DNA from: Planococcus koreensis | GTDB lineage: Bacteria > Bacillota > Bacilli > Bacillales_A > Planococcaceae | Length of the DNA stretch: 45,589 nucleotides | Assembly: GCF_004761975.1 (NCBI RefSeq) | Contig: NZ_RQII01000049.1 | Coordinates: 1 to 45,589 of the forward strand | Direction: 5' to 3' | In this document: one piece after another, positions 16,734-24,757 of the stretch | How positions within the stretch are numbered: the first letter of the stretch is position 1 | How the letters are laid out: each line of letters starts with the position of its first letter | Position numbers and translations under genes: made by a program | Notes under the pieces: generated by a model | The model's input: the letters and a program-made list of their open reading frames with translations, nothing else | Told to the model about the DNA's origin: nothing | Databases searched by the model: none

Positions 16734-16768
16734 AAAAAAAATCCGGGCGCATAAAGCGTCCCGGATTC
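16734..16768 (-). terminator. Terminator of the TraB-like gene
   Basis: Minus-strand stem AATCCGGGACGC / GCGCCCGGATT (one mismatch), then eight T. Confidence 0.9.
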
Positions 16769-16778
16769 TCGATTCTGC

Positions 16779-17945
16779 TTATAGGTTTTTCAGGAATAAA
16801 CGAATGACGTCTGCCCCGCCGATGATGTTTCCAGCAGAAGTGCCGATGTTCGTCAGTACGACAACAAGCAAGACGCGTGTGACTTTATTGTCCCAAAAGC
16901 CTTTGAGGGTAAAAACGTCTTTCGACAAAGTTTCAAAATCGCCGACATTCGGGCGGCGGACATACGCCTGCATCAGACCGGAGAACCAGCCTGCAGCGAG
17001 CAGCGGATGGAGCGCGCCGACAGGGCCGCCGACAAACGCCGTCAGGATGGCGAGCGGATGGCCGAACGCCAATGCTGCGCCGATTGCACCAAGCGATGCC
17101 GTCCACAGCACCCAGCTGATTGTGCCATCAATGCCCGCGGCGGGATTATTATAGAAGGTGACCGCGAGCAGGACCACCAGCAAAATCGGCAGCGCCCAGC
17201 CCAGAATCTTCGGCCACTTCGATTTCGGCGGCACTTCTGATAATTTCTCCAAATCGTGTTCGCGGTGGATTTCCTGTGTAATTCCCGGTACGTGAGCAGC
17301 GCCAAGCACCGCGACCACTTTTTGGCCTGGCGCATCTTTGATTTTTTGGGCCAGGTATTGATCCCTTTCATCGATGAGCGGCTTTTTCAGTTTTGGAAAC
17401 GATTTGGTGAAATCGTTCAAGACCGCATTCAGCGTATCCTGTGATTTCATCTTTTCAAGGTCTTCCTCTGAAATCGTTTCGCTGCTGAAAATGCTGTAGA
17501 ACACGGATGTCAGCAGCTGCGCTTTGCCCATAAAGCCGATATTGCTCCAGATGCGGGAAAACGTGACCTGGATGTTGCGGTCGGCAAGCACCAGCTCGGC
17601 GCCGGTTTCTTTGGCGGACTCAATGCCTTGAAGCATTTCCTGCCCCGGCTTGATGCCGAACTGATCGGCCAAACGGTTCTGGAACGAGGAAATGGCCAAA
17701 TTCATCAGCAGCAAGCTCGATTTCTTTTCCTTGATGACTTTGAAAATATCAGTTTCTTTCCACTTGCTCTTGTCAGTCACCGACTGGTAGCGCTGGGCGT
17801 CCAGCTCGATGCAAACCGAATCCGGCCGCTCCGCTTCAATGACTTCTTTGACCTGCACCGCGCTTTGGCGCGAAACGTGTGCTGTACCGATGAGAATGAT
17901 TTCCCGGCCGTCGATGTGCAGACGCGTTATATTTTCTTCATGCAT
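16779..17945 (-). CDS. TraB/PrgY-family membrane protein
   Basis: About 388 aa. The N-terminal ~235 residues are a soluble TraB/GumN-type domain with the two conserved GxxH motifs, GTAHVS near the N-terminus and GAAHVPG near residue 223; the rest is a membrane domain with four or so hydrophobic segments. In enterococci PrgY/TraB lowers release of a peptide sex pheromone, and related domains resemble metalloproteases, but the role in non-conjugative bacilli is unknown. I chose the ATG at 17945 (GGAAG 7 nt upstream, IDGREIILIGTAH close behind) rather than an earlier in-frame start at 17987. Confidence 0.82.
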   Translation of the reverse strand: MHEENITRLHIDGREIILIGTAHVSRQSAVQVKEVIEAERPDSVCIELDAQRYQSVTDKSKWKETDIFKVIKEKKSSLLLMNLAISSFQNRLADQFGIKPGQEMLQGIESAKETGAELVLADRNIQVTFSRIWSNIGFMGKAQLLTSVFYSIFSSETISEEDLEKMKSQDTLNAVLNDFTKSFPKLKKPLIDERDQYLAQKIKDAPGQKVVAVLGAAHVPGITQEIHREHDLEKLSEVPPKSKWPKILGWALPILLVVLLAVTFYNNPAAGIDGTISWVLWTASLGAIGAALAFGHPLAILTAFVGGPVGALHPLLAAGWFSGLMQAYVRRPNVGDFETLSKDVFTLKGFWDNKVTRVLLVVVLTNIGTSAGNIIGGADVIRLFLKNL

Positions 17946-18049
17946 GGATTTACTTCCTTCACAGAACTTAATTTCCCTCCGCCGCAAGGCGAAAAGACTG
18001 TCTATTTCAATAATGAATCACATCGCCGAAAATATCAACTATTGGCGCG

Positions 18050-18898
18050 TCAAAGCCCTTTTGCGTTGAACGTATTGCCGTTGCGCAGATCGCCATGTTC
18101 AAAGCCTTTATAGAACCAGCGCTTGCGCTGCTCCGACGTGCCGTGCGTAAAGCTTTCCGGCACGACATAACCGCGTGAGCGCTTCTGGATCGTATCATCG
18201 CCCACCGCACTCGCTGCCGTCATCGCTTCTTCCAGGTCTCCTTCTTCAAGAAGGTCCATGCCTTGCGCATGATGCGCCCAGACGCCGGAATAATAATCCG
18301 CCTGCAATTCAAGCTTCACTTGCAATTCGTTATAGTCTTCCTCGCTCAGCTTATTGCGCATCGGCTGTACCTTGCCCATCGTGCCGAGCAGGTTTTGCAC
18401 GTGATGCCCCACTTCATGCGCAACAACATAAGCCATCGCGAAATCCCCGGGTGCCTGGAACTGGGTCTGCAATTCTTCATAGAAGCTCAAATCGATGTAG
18501 AGTTTCTGGTCGCCGGGGCAATAAAATGGCCCTACTGATGCGCCAGCTGTGCCGCATGCCGAATCGACGCTGCCTGTATAAAGCACCAAGGTCGGCTCCT
18601 CATATTCCAAGCCTTCTTCTGCGAACACTTCCGTCCATACCTGTTCGGTATCCGCGAGAACGACCGATACAAATTCCGCCAGTTCCTCTTCTTCTTGGGT
18701 AGCCACATAAGGTTCATTTGATTGCTGGGCGCCGCCCATTGTATCCAATATAGCGTCCGGGTCGCCTCCGAGAAATGATATCAGCAAGACAATAAGCAAG
18801 CCGCCGATGCCGCCTCCGGCAATCAGGCCTCCGCCTCCGCCCCCTCTGCCTCTCCTGTCTTCAACGTTGCCGCTGCCCGCTCTGCCTTTCCATTTCAT
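18050..18898 (-). CDS. Neutral zinc metallopeptidase (YpfJ/Zn_peptidase family)
   Basis: 282 aa from the ATG at 18898 (GAGGAGAGGG upstream). A basic N-terminus rich in Gly/Arg is followed by one membrane segment (GGLLIVLLISFLGG), so the catalytic part is probably outside the membrane. The zincin signature HEVGHHVQ is intact near residue 165, followed by the downstream ELQADYYSGVWAHH segment, whose Glu is the likely third zinc ligand. Final part CGTSEQR-like (FTHGTSEQRKRWFYKGFEHG) is typical of the YpfJ family. Physiological substrate is not known for this family. Confidence 0.88.
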   Translation of the reverse strand: MKWKGRAGSGNVEDRRGRGGGGGGLIAGGGIGGLLIVLLISFLGGDPDAILDTMGGAQQSNEPYVATQEEEELAEFVSVVLADTEQVWTEVFAEEGLEYEEPTLVLYTGSVDSACGTAGASVGPFYCPGDQKLYIDLSFYEELQTQFQAPGDFAMAYVVAHEVGHHVQNLLGTMGKVQPMRNKLSEEDYNELQVKLELQADYYSGVWAHHAQGMDLLEEGDLEEAMTAASAVGDDTIQKRSRGYVVPESFTHGTSEQRKRWFYKGFEHGDLRNGNTFNAKGL

Positions 18899-18965
18899 CT
18901 TTTCCCTCTCCTCGCCAATCACTTTTAATAAGCTATACCCCGTTCGGTACTGCTTTTAATCCATT

Positions 18966-19568
18966 TTAAAGGAGCCGATAAATTAAAAATCGCTCTCTTA
19001 AATCGCCTTCTACTCCCGGCAATTCGATTTCCCGGAATTGTTCAAATGCCGTGCTATGCTCCAAATAGCCAATGTAATCATCTGACGGGAAGAATAAGAT
19101 CAGCTCGACAGACCGCGGCGAGCGTTCTGTGGACTTCAGGATATTATTGATGACCGAGATGAAAATCTGAACGGAAAACGGGTTGAAAAAATAGAATTTA
19201 TTGTCGCGGGGATGAATCCGGTATTGTTCAGCAAGCGTGCATGTGAAACGGATCCTCCCTTTTGCCGTGGGCCGCTTTTGCACGTATGATTCCAGGTTTT
19301 CACAAGCCTGTTGGTGAAGGCCTTGATCCATTTCCACACCAGTTGTTGCCGCACCGAACAAATGGTGCACCAAAAAATTGAGGCGTCCTTTGCCGGAGCC
19401 GAAATCGACAAGCTGGTCGGTTTCCGACAAGCGGTGGTTGTTGAACAATGCCTCAAGCAGTCCGTATGGTGTCGGCTCGTAGCGATTGTAATGGAAAGAA
19501 TCATGGAATCCCTGCTGGATGCCCGCAGTGTGGATGTTCAGGTCGTGGTCGTATTGGCGTTCGTCCAT
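18966..19568 (-). CDS. Class I SAM-dependent methyltransferase-like protein
   Basis: 200 aa. SAM-binding motif I is VDFGSGKGRLN (about residues 53-63), with the acidic motif II residue in TGVEMDQG. Motif IV reads FYFFNPFSV rather than a DxxPP/NPPY nucleic-acid-base type, so the substrate is probably a small molecule or lipid. The ATG at 19568 has GAGGAG 6 nt upstream; a TTG directly before it is an alternative. No pathway neighbours are visible. Confidence 0.78.
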   Translation of the reverse strand: MDERQYDHDLNIHTAGIQQGFHDSFHYNRYEPTPYGLLEALFNNHRLSETDQLVDFGSGKGRLNFLVHHLFGAATTGVEMDQGLHQQACENLESYVQKRPTAKGRIRFTCTLAEQYRIHPRDNKFYFFNPFSVQIFISVINNILKSTERSPRSVELILFFPSDDYIGYLEHSTAFEQFREIELPGVEGDLRERFLIYRLL

Positions 19569-19609
19569 CAAAATCTCCTCGATTCTTTATGTAATCAAAC
19601 CTTGTATAC

Positions 19610-19638
19610 TTGCAATTCAAGCAGGAATTTGGTAAAGT
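19610..19638 (+). promoter_or_regulatory. Sigma-A promoter of the lysine riboswitch-dapA transcript
   Basis: -35 TTGCAA (19610-19615), spacer of exactly 17 bp, -10 TAAAGT (19633-19638), about 40 bp upstream of the aptamer. Confidence 0.65.
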
Positions 19639-19676
19639 CTAGCTAATTCAATAATTTCTTGCTCCGCTTTTACGGA

Positions 19677-19853
19677 GTGAGGATAGAGGCGCAAAAACCA
19701 TCAGTAAACAGTTCGAGGATGATGAGATCCGGCGACAGCTGTTGAAAGGGGGATTTGCCGAAGTGGCCAGGCGCTCATTGCCGAAGCTGCTGGGTCTGCA
19801 TTAAACAAATGCAGGACTGTCATATAGGAGACTATATGGGGGGCTATCTGACG
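19677..19853 (+). ncRNA. Lysine riboswitch (L box) aptamer
   Basis: Characteristic L-box landmarks occur in order: GATAGAGGCGC at the P1/P2 start, AGTAA, the GAAAGGGGGATTTGCCGAAG stretch, CTGGGTCTGCATTAAA, ATGCAGGACTGTCA, and the closing GGGGGGCTATCT whose CTATC pairs with GATAG at 19682-19686. The sequence runs parallel to the B. subtilis lysC leader. It binds L-lysine and should favour the downstream terminator when lysine is plentiful. Confidence 0.93.
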
Positions 19854-19886
19854 CATGGATTGGGCGCTTTACACGCCAATCCTATC

Positions 19887-19919
19887 GCAGCAACGAGACC
19901 CCTCGTTGCTGCTTTTTTG
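19887..19919 (+). terminator. Riboswitch-controlled terminator of dapA
   Basis: A 10-11-bp stem GCAGCAACGAG / CTCGTTGCTGC followed by TTTTTTG, 35 nt after the aptamer and about 95 nt before the dapA start: the expression platform for transcription attenuation. Confidence 0.92.
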
Positions 19920-20012
19920 TTTTTCCGATACGCTTGCAGCCTCTGATTACGCACGATCAACGCAGCAGCAGACAATACAACAGACCAAAAAAATGAGAAA
20001 AGGGTGGTATTT

Positions 20013-20903
20013 ATGAATTTCGGACAAGTAGTGACAGCAATGGTGACGCCTTTTGACGCAAGCGGCGACATCGATTTCCCAGCAACTGCAGCCTTAGTGG
20101 AACATTTGATTGAAACCGGGAGCGATGCATTGGTGGTAGCCGGCACTACAGGCGAATCGCCGACTTTATCAGCGGACGAAAAAATCGATCTTTTCAAGTT
20201 TGTCGTCGACACGGTCCAGGGCCGCATCCCCGTCATTGCGGGAACCGGCTCAAACAACACACGTGCTTCAATCACGTTGACGCGCGGCGCAGAAGAAGCG
20301 GGTGCTGATGCCATCATGCTGGTGACACCATATTACAATAAACCTTCACAAGAAGGCATGTTCCAGCATTTCCAAGCGATTGCAACAGCCACTCATCTGC
20401 CAGTCATGCTATACAATATTCCGGGGCGCAGCGTCGTCAATCTGTCGGTCGACACCATTGTGCGCTTATCGGAGATCGATAATATCGTCTCCATTAAAGA
20501 AGCAAGCGGCAGCCTGGACGCAGCAGCCGAGATTATTGAGCGCACACCGGATACGTTCAGTTTATACAGCGGCGATGACGGCTTGACGCTTCCGCTTCTT
20601 GCCATCGGCGGAGCTGGCATCGTTTCTGTAGCCGCCCACATCATCGGCCGTGAAATGCAAGAGATGATTTCGAGCTTTAAAGCCGGCGATACTGCAAAAG
20701 CCGCGCAGCTTCACCGCACACTCCTGCCAGCCATGAATGCGCTATTTGCTGCACCGAATCCGGTTCCTGTTAAATCAGCTCTAAACTGGGCAGGCATAGC
20801 GGTCGGCGGTGTACGCTTGCCGATGATTCCATTGACGGAACAAGAAACACTGACGTTACAAGAAACTTTAGCGCCGGTCGTAAAAACGGCAGCTACACAA
20901 TAA
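20013..20903 (+). CDS. dapA: 4-hydroxy-tetrahydrodipicolinate synthase
   Basis: 296 aa. Condenses pyruvate with aspartate semialdehyde, the first committed step to diaminopimelate and lysine. Schiff-base Lys162 lies in VSIKEASGS, the proton-relay residues Thr46 (GTTGESPT), Tyr108 (TPYYNKP) and Tyr134 (MLYNIPGR) are present, and Arg139 is the carboxylate-binding residue. The ATG at 20013 follows AAGGGTGG. It stands alone behind a lysine riboswitch instead of in a dap/asd operon, so lysine directly limits its transcription. In many bacilli the L box controls lysC or a lysine transporter; control of dapA alone gives a specific branch-point brake. Confidence 0.96.
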   Translation: MNFGQVVTAMVTPFDASGDIDFPATAALVEHLIETGSDALVVAGTTGESPTLSADEKIDLFKFVVDTVQGRIPVIAGTGSNNTRASITLTRGAEEAGADAIMLVTPYYNKPSQEGMFQHFQAIATATHLPVMLYNIPGRSVVNLSVDTIVRLSEIDNIVSIKEASGSLDAAAEIIERTPDTFSLYSGDDGLTLPLLAIGGAGIVSVAAHIIGREMQEMISSFKAGDTAKAAQLHRTLLPAMNALFAAPNPVPVKSALNWAGIAVGGVRLPMIPLTEQETLTLQETLAPVVKTAATQ

Positions 20904-20904
20904 T

Positions 20905-20947
20905 TAAAAAAAAACCCGCTGAAGCGAAGGCTTCAGCGGGTTTTTTG
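20905..20947. terminator. Bidirectional terminator between dapA and the RsbR-like gene
   Basis: A 13-bp stem AACCCGCTGAAGC / GCTTCAGCGGGTT with loop GAAG; A run before and T run after allow use from both strands. Confidence 0.93.
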
Positions 20948-20949
20948 CA

Positions 20950-21792
20950 TCAAATTTCAGCAGTCAGTTTTTTAAAGGCTTGCTTCAAGGTGCCGCCAAG
21001 CGCCAGCTGCCGGACATCAACGCCTAAATGCGTAATCGTCTGGGCTATTTCTGGCCGGATGCCGGTCAGGACTGCGTGCACGCCGATCAGTTTCAGCGAT
21101 TCGACCAGCCGGATGATTTGTTGCGCCACCATCGTATCGACTTTCACGACGCCCGACAAATCAATGATTAACGTAGAAACGTCCAAGTTTCCAACCGATA
21201 GAAGCGTTTTCTCCAGAATGTGCTCTGCGCGGTCCACCTCGATTGCGCCGACAAGAGGCAAAATCGCAATTTCGTCATTGACGGGCACGACTGGCGAAGA
21301 CAGTTCCAAATACTCTTTCCGCGCTTCTTCAAGATTTTTTTGATACGAATTAATGTAAGCGAAGCTATAGGAATACGCCGCATGATCCAGCAGGCTGTGG
21401 AAAAATTCCATAACGTCGAAAAGCACTTCAAGTTCGATGCCTTCATGGACAGCTTCCGACTTGATGACTTTGCTGATATGCTTGCGGTAAATATTCGTTT
21501 CTGCCAAAGCGCTGTCGAGCATGATGCCTTCTTTCAGGAAATAATTCCCGGTGGCATGGCCCCATTCTGTAATTTCATCATACGCTTTTTGCGGATCCAA
21601 GAAATTCTTGATGGATTTTCCGATCAAGCCGATCAGCCCTGAACGGAATTCCACAACCGCTTTCAATAGTTCTTCATAGCCTGCGATATCCGACGGAGCA
21701 GCATCTTTAAATGCCTCTTCCTGAATCAATTGGGCGATTAAATATTTATCTTCTTCCACCCGTTGGCCAAGCAGTGTAATTTCCCTTTTCAT
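20950..21792 (-). CDS. RsbR-family stressosome protein (N-terminal sensor + C-terminal STAS)
   Basis: 280 aa. The C-terminal STAS domain (about 165-275) contains IIDLSGVVKVDTMVAQQI, the phosphorylatable segment of RsbR paralogues with the conserved threonine in VDTMV, and the earlier PLVGAIEVDRAE segment equivalent to the other RsbR site. The N-terminal ~150 residues are the variable helical sensor domain. RsbR paralogues (RsbRA-RD) form the stressosome with RsbS and RsbT; release of RsbT starts sigma-B activation. Neither rsbS nor rsbT is adjacent, as for the scattered paralogues of B. subtilis. AGGGGG precedes the ATG. A possible sigma-B promoter is upstream. Confidence 0.88.
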   Translation of the reverse strand: MKREITLLGQRVEEDKYLIAQLIQEEAFKDAAPSDIAGYEELLKAVVEFRSGLIGLIGKSIKNFLDPQKAYDEITEWGHATGNYFLKEGIMLDSALAETNIYRKHISKVIKSEAVHEGIELEVLFDVMEFFHSLLDHAAYSYSFAYINSYQKNLEEARKEYLELSSPVVPVNDEIAILPLVGAIEVDRAEHILEKTLLSVGNLDVSTLIIDLSGVVKVDTMVAQQIIRLVESLKLIGVHAVLTGIRPEIAQTITHLGVDVRQLALGGTLKQAFKKLTAEI

Positions 21793-21859
21793 GTGGTACC
21801 CCCTGGAGTAGCATTAATCATTCTTTGACATTATTATACCTGCCAATAAAGGGTTTAGG

Positions 21860-21885
21860 ATACTCCAAATTTTTCCGCCAAAAAC
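21860..21885 (-). promoter_or_regulatory. Weak candidate sigma-B promoter upstream of the RsbR-like gene
   Basis: Minus strand GTTTTT (21880-21885), 14-bp spacer, GAGTAT (21860-21865), against the sigma-B consensus GTTTAA - GGGTAT. A sigma-A -10 TATAAT also lies closer to the gene, so the assignment is uncertain. Confidence 0.35.
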
Positions 21886-21925
21886 TTTCATGAAATTATT
21901 GCCCGGGAAATAAAAGCGAGCCCAG

Positions 21926-22861
21926 TCAACCGACCGTCACACAATTGCGCCCTGCATTTTTGGATGCATAAAGCGCTTTGTCTACGCGCGCAAAAAGCTT
22001 GGTGGCTGTGTCTCCAGGCTGGTAGTTTGTAACACCTATGCTGACAGTGACCGGAACATGCTGCCAATCGGCCATTTCCAGGTTTCTGCATAGCTTCTCA
22101 CCAAGTTGTTCGGCCCACTCAATGCTATAACCCGGCATCAGAATAATGAATTCTTCTCCTCCCATTCGGGCAACAGTACCTTCATCTTCAGTTTCGTTCA
22201 AAAGTTTACCCGCCAATTCCTGCAGCACCGCATCGCCCATTTGATGGCCATAGGTATCATTGACGCGCTTGAAAAAATCGATATCCACTGCCAGCAGCGA
22301 TAACGGAAAACCGAATTCTGATTTGACGAGCAATCCTGCTAGTTCCTGTTCCAAATAGCGGCGGTTTTTCAAGCCAGTGAGCGAGTCGACATTTGCAAGC
22401 TGATGCAAATCGGCATTGAGTCTTTCGAGCTCTGCTTTTTTGCATTTCACTTCACCAAGAAGATGCTGCAGTTCTTCGTAAGCTGCCGCTGTCTCACGAT
22501 TGATCTGTTCTGCGTTTTGCTTCGCTTGAAGCAATTCTCTTTCGTATTCACCGCGGATGGTCATTTCGATCATAGCACATTCAAAGCGCCCTTCCCTCTC
22601 CACTGCATTCATCAATACAGGAACAGAACCGGCTGCACCTTTGATTGTCAGAAACATTTCGTTCACTTTGCCGTGAAGGGTGATGGCCGGCAAGAAATAT
22701 GTCTGAAAATAAACCATCGATGCGATCGTCAACATTTCGTGAAAATGCTTCGGGCTTTTGTTGCTAAGCATGTTTCGCATCGCTTCATTCATTTCCAGCA
22801 CCTTAAGCCCACGATCGAAGACTAGGTATGCCAAAGGCGCGAATTGCAATTGCTTTTCCAT
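21926..22861 (-). CDS. PAS-GGDEF diguanylate cyclase with an RsbP-like sensor, partner of RsbQ
   Basis: 311 aa in three parts. Residues 1-105 are a PAS domain that reads like the N-terminus of B. subtilis RsbP (compare YFQTYFLPAITLHGKVNEMF and VPVLMNAVER). Residues ~105-155 are a coiled coil. Residues ~157-311 are a GGDEF domain with active-site GGEEF at 234-238 and metal-binding D193/D195 (VDIDFFKRVNDTYGH). The inhibitory RxxD site is absent at its normal place. It should make cyclic di-GMP from GTP. It follows the rsbQ gene directly, the ribosome site overlapping the rsbQ stop; I chose ATG 22861 over a GTG at 22873 that touches the ribosome site. In B. subtilis this position is held by the PP2C phosphatase RsbP. 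Confidence 0.88.
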   Translation of the reverse strand: MEKQLQFAPLAYLVFDRGLKVLEMNEAMRNMLSNKSPKHFHEMLTIASMVYFQTYFLPAITLHGKVNEMFLTIKGAAGSVPVLMNAVEREGRFECAMIEMTIRGEYERELLQAKQNAEQINRETAAAYEELQHLLGEVKCKKAELERLNADLHQLANVDSLTGLKNRRYLEQELAGLLVKSEFGFPLSLLAVDIDFFKRVNDTYGHQMGDAVLQELAGKLLNETEDEGTVARMGGEEFIILMPGYSIEWAEQLGEKLCRNLEMADWQHVPVTVSIGVTNYQPGDTATKLFARVDKALYASKNAGRNCVTVG

Positions 22862-22876
22862 AACCGGCCACACTCC

Positions 22877-23677
22877 TCATTGTTCTAGAAAATCTTTGAT
22901 GCAATAAACCGTTTCTTCCGGGTCGCTCAAATGTGGATTATGGCCCATCGCCTCCATCACGACAAGCTGGCTGCCGTCAATGTGCTCGTGGACATACTGG
23001 CTTACATTTGGCGGAGCAATGGCATCGAATTGCGGCTGCAATATCAATGTTGGAACGTGGACTTTGCTTAGCTCACTGCGAACATCCGATAAAAATGTCA
23101 CTTCCGCGAATTTGCGGGCGATCACCGGATCATTTGCGCACAGTATCTGTTCAAATTCCTGCGCCAAACCGGGGCGCTCTTCGTTCTGCATGACGACTGG
23201 CGCTAAATACTTCGCCCATTCTTTGTAATTGATTTCCATCATATCCAATAGTTCAGCAATGTCAGACTGGTCAAATCCACCTTGATAGTCTTCGTCATTC
23301 AGATAATATGGCGATGGGCCGATCATGACCAGTTTTTCAAAAAGCTCCGGCCGCTCAATAGACGCCAGCATACCGATCATGCTGCTGACTGAATGGCCGA
23401 CAAACAGGATGTTTTTCAATTGCAGCTCATCGCAGACATCCAGCAAATCCTGCTTATAGCCGTGCAGCGAGTTGTAGCGCTCTATCGAATACTGCGATTT
23501 ATCGCTTTGGCCAGAACCAACGTAATCAAAAAGAACTACGCGGTATTGTTCTGTAAAAGCAGGAGCTACACCACTCCACACCTCTTGATCGCAGCCGAAA
23601 CCGTGTCCAAATAACAGGGTTTTTTCTCCATTTCCATATATCTTTATATTATTTCGGTGAATCACTTGCTGGGCCAT
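22877..23677 (-). CDS. rsbQ: RsbQ-like alpha/beta hydrolase, sigma-B energy-stress regulator
   Basis: 266 aa, collinear with B. subtilis RsbQ. The catalytic triad is Ser96 (VGHSVSSM), Asp218 (QFDAIAP) and His246 (GHNPH), at almost the same positions as in RsbQ; FGHGFGCDQEVW forms the oxyanion region. RsbQ is a positive regulator that works on or supplies a ligand to the PAS domain of RsbP; the fold is shared with the plant karrikin and strigolactone receptors KAI2 and D14. Here the downstream partner has the RsbP-like PAS but a GGDEF output. GGGGGAG precedes the ATG at 23677. A good sigma-B promoter lies about 100 bp upstream. Confidence 0.93.
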   Translation of the reverse strand: MAQQVIHRNNIKIYGNGEKTLLFGHGFGCDQEVWSGVAPAFTEQYRVVLFDYVGSGQSDKSQYSIERYNSLHGYKQDLLDVCDELQLKNILFVGHSVSSMIGMLASIERPELFEKLVMIGPSPYYLNDEDYQGGFDQSDIAELLDMMEINYKEWAKYLAPVVMQNEERPGLAQEFEQILCANDPVIARKFAEVTFLSDVRSELSKVHVPTLILQPQFDAIAPPNVSQYVHEHIDGSQLVVMEAMGHNPHLSDPEETVYCIKDFLEQ

Positions 23678-23774
23678 TTGCAACTCCCCCTTGCTTTAAG
23701 CAATGCTATCTCTATAAAAATCTTCCTTGCTCTAGAATACCATCAATATATGCAATAAATTCATCTTAGACTAA

Positions 23775-23799
23775 TTACCCTGTTATATATAATTTAGAC
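23775..23799 (-). promoter_or_regulatory. Sigma-B promoter of the rsbQ operon
   Basis: Minus strand: GTCTAA (23794-23799), 13-bp spacer, GGGTAA (23775-23780); each hexamer matches 5 of 6 of the sigma-B consensus (GTTTAA, GGGTAT) and the spacing is normal. Confidence 0.65.
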
Positions 23800-23845
23800 A
23801 GTCCAAAAAGCATATTTCATCCTATTTAGTTTGTTCCATCTTTTC

Positions 23846-24487
23846 TCAATAAAATTGATTGAAAAACGATGCGAAAATGACAAAGACAATAAGAAGAACA
23901 AATATCGTAATGATGATGCCTGGCAGAACGACAATGAAAAACCCTTTCCAAGACGAGACACGATGTGCTTCGCCTACTGCTTTGCAGACGATGATGAATG
24001 TCCAGACCGAGACAACCGCCAGCACGATAGACATGATTGCCACAATCGGGTTCCCCGCCACATCAGCACGGTCTGCAAAGAAAGTTTCCGGTGATGCTAG
24101 CGCCCAAATGATCAGCAGCGGCAACAGCCAAATCTGCGGTATTTGCGCTGCAGGAAGCGCTTTGAACATTTCCTGATAAGTCGCCGTTCCTTTGAACAGC
24201 CGCCCTACAAGCGTCAATATAGCTGCACCTAGAAAATAGCCCACTGCACTCCCGATTGGACCGGTGATCAATGCCTGAAGAATAGCCGCCCACGGTGCCA
24301 TGTCCGAACTGCGGGTGTTCATCATCCCCAGCAGGCCGGATGCGAATCCTGTCAGAACGATAAGCAGAATGATGTATTTGACCGATTTTCGGTCGATGAC
24401 GAAACGGACTGTTTCACGGGTTCTCAGCCAAATATCGGTGAACGGATTCACCCCGCGCTCTTTGCTTAAACGATCTTCTCTTACCAT
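23846..24487 (-). CDS. Yip1-family integral membrane protein
   Basis: 213 aa from the ATG at 24487 (AAGGAGGAGGG upstream). A short hydrophilic N-terminus with the segment NPFTDIWLRTRETVRFVID, typical of bacterial Yip1-domain proteins, precedes five hydrophobic segments. The domain is common in bacilli but its bacterial function is not established. A sigma-B-like promoter precedes it, which suggests membrane stress; it is transcribed away from the YsnF-like gene, which also has such a promoter. Confidence 0.8.
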   Translation of the reverse strand: MVREDRLSKERGVNPFTDIWLRTRETVRFVIDRKSVKYIILLIVLTGFASGLLGMMNTRSSDMAPWAAILQALITGPIGSAVGYFLGAAILTLVGRLFKGTATYQEMFKALPAAQIPQIWLLPLLIIWALASPETFFADRADVAGNPIVAIMSIVLAVVSVWTFIIVCKAVGEAHRVSSWKGFFIVVLPGIIITIFVLLIVFVIFASFFNQFY

Positions 24488-24560
24488 AATTCCCTCCTCC
24501 TTTCGTAAAAATAAAGATATGGCGGCCAGCAGTTCCAAGAAATTTTATAATAGTTATCTA

Positions 24561-24586
24561 TTACCCGTTTCCGTATTTTATTAAAT
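24561..24586 (-). promoter_or_regulatory. Candidate sigma-B promoter of the Yip1 gene
   Basis: Minus strand: ATTTAA (24581-24586), 14-bp spacer, GGGTAA (24561-24566); 5/6 matches at both hexamers. Confidence 0.6.
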
Positions 24587-24670
24587 ATATATTATAAGAA
24601 GAAACTTCAATTCTCTGGATTTTATTTTCCAATTGCTTATTGTTTTTCGGCTTCCGCGGCCAATTGATAT

Positions 24671-24697
24671 GTTTATAAAACTGAAAAGGGTGGGTAC
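24671..24697 (+). promoter_or_regulatory. Candidate sigma-B promoter of the YsnF-like gene
   Basis: Plus strand: GTTTAT (24671-24676), 15-bp spacer, GGGTAC (24692-24697), about 60 bp upstream of the start codon. Confidence 0.65.
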
Positions 24698-24757
24698 ACT
24701 ACCTCTACCTTAACTTTTAGGTTCTACATCGAACCACACACTTAGGAGGAATTCATA

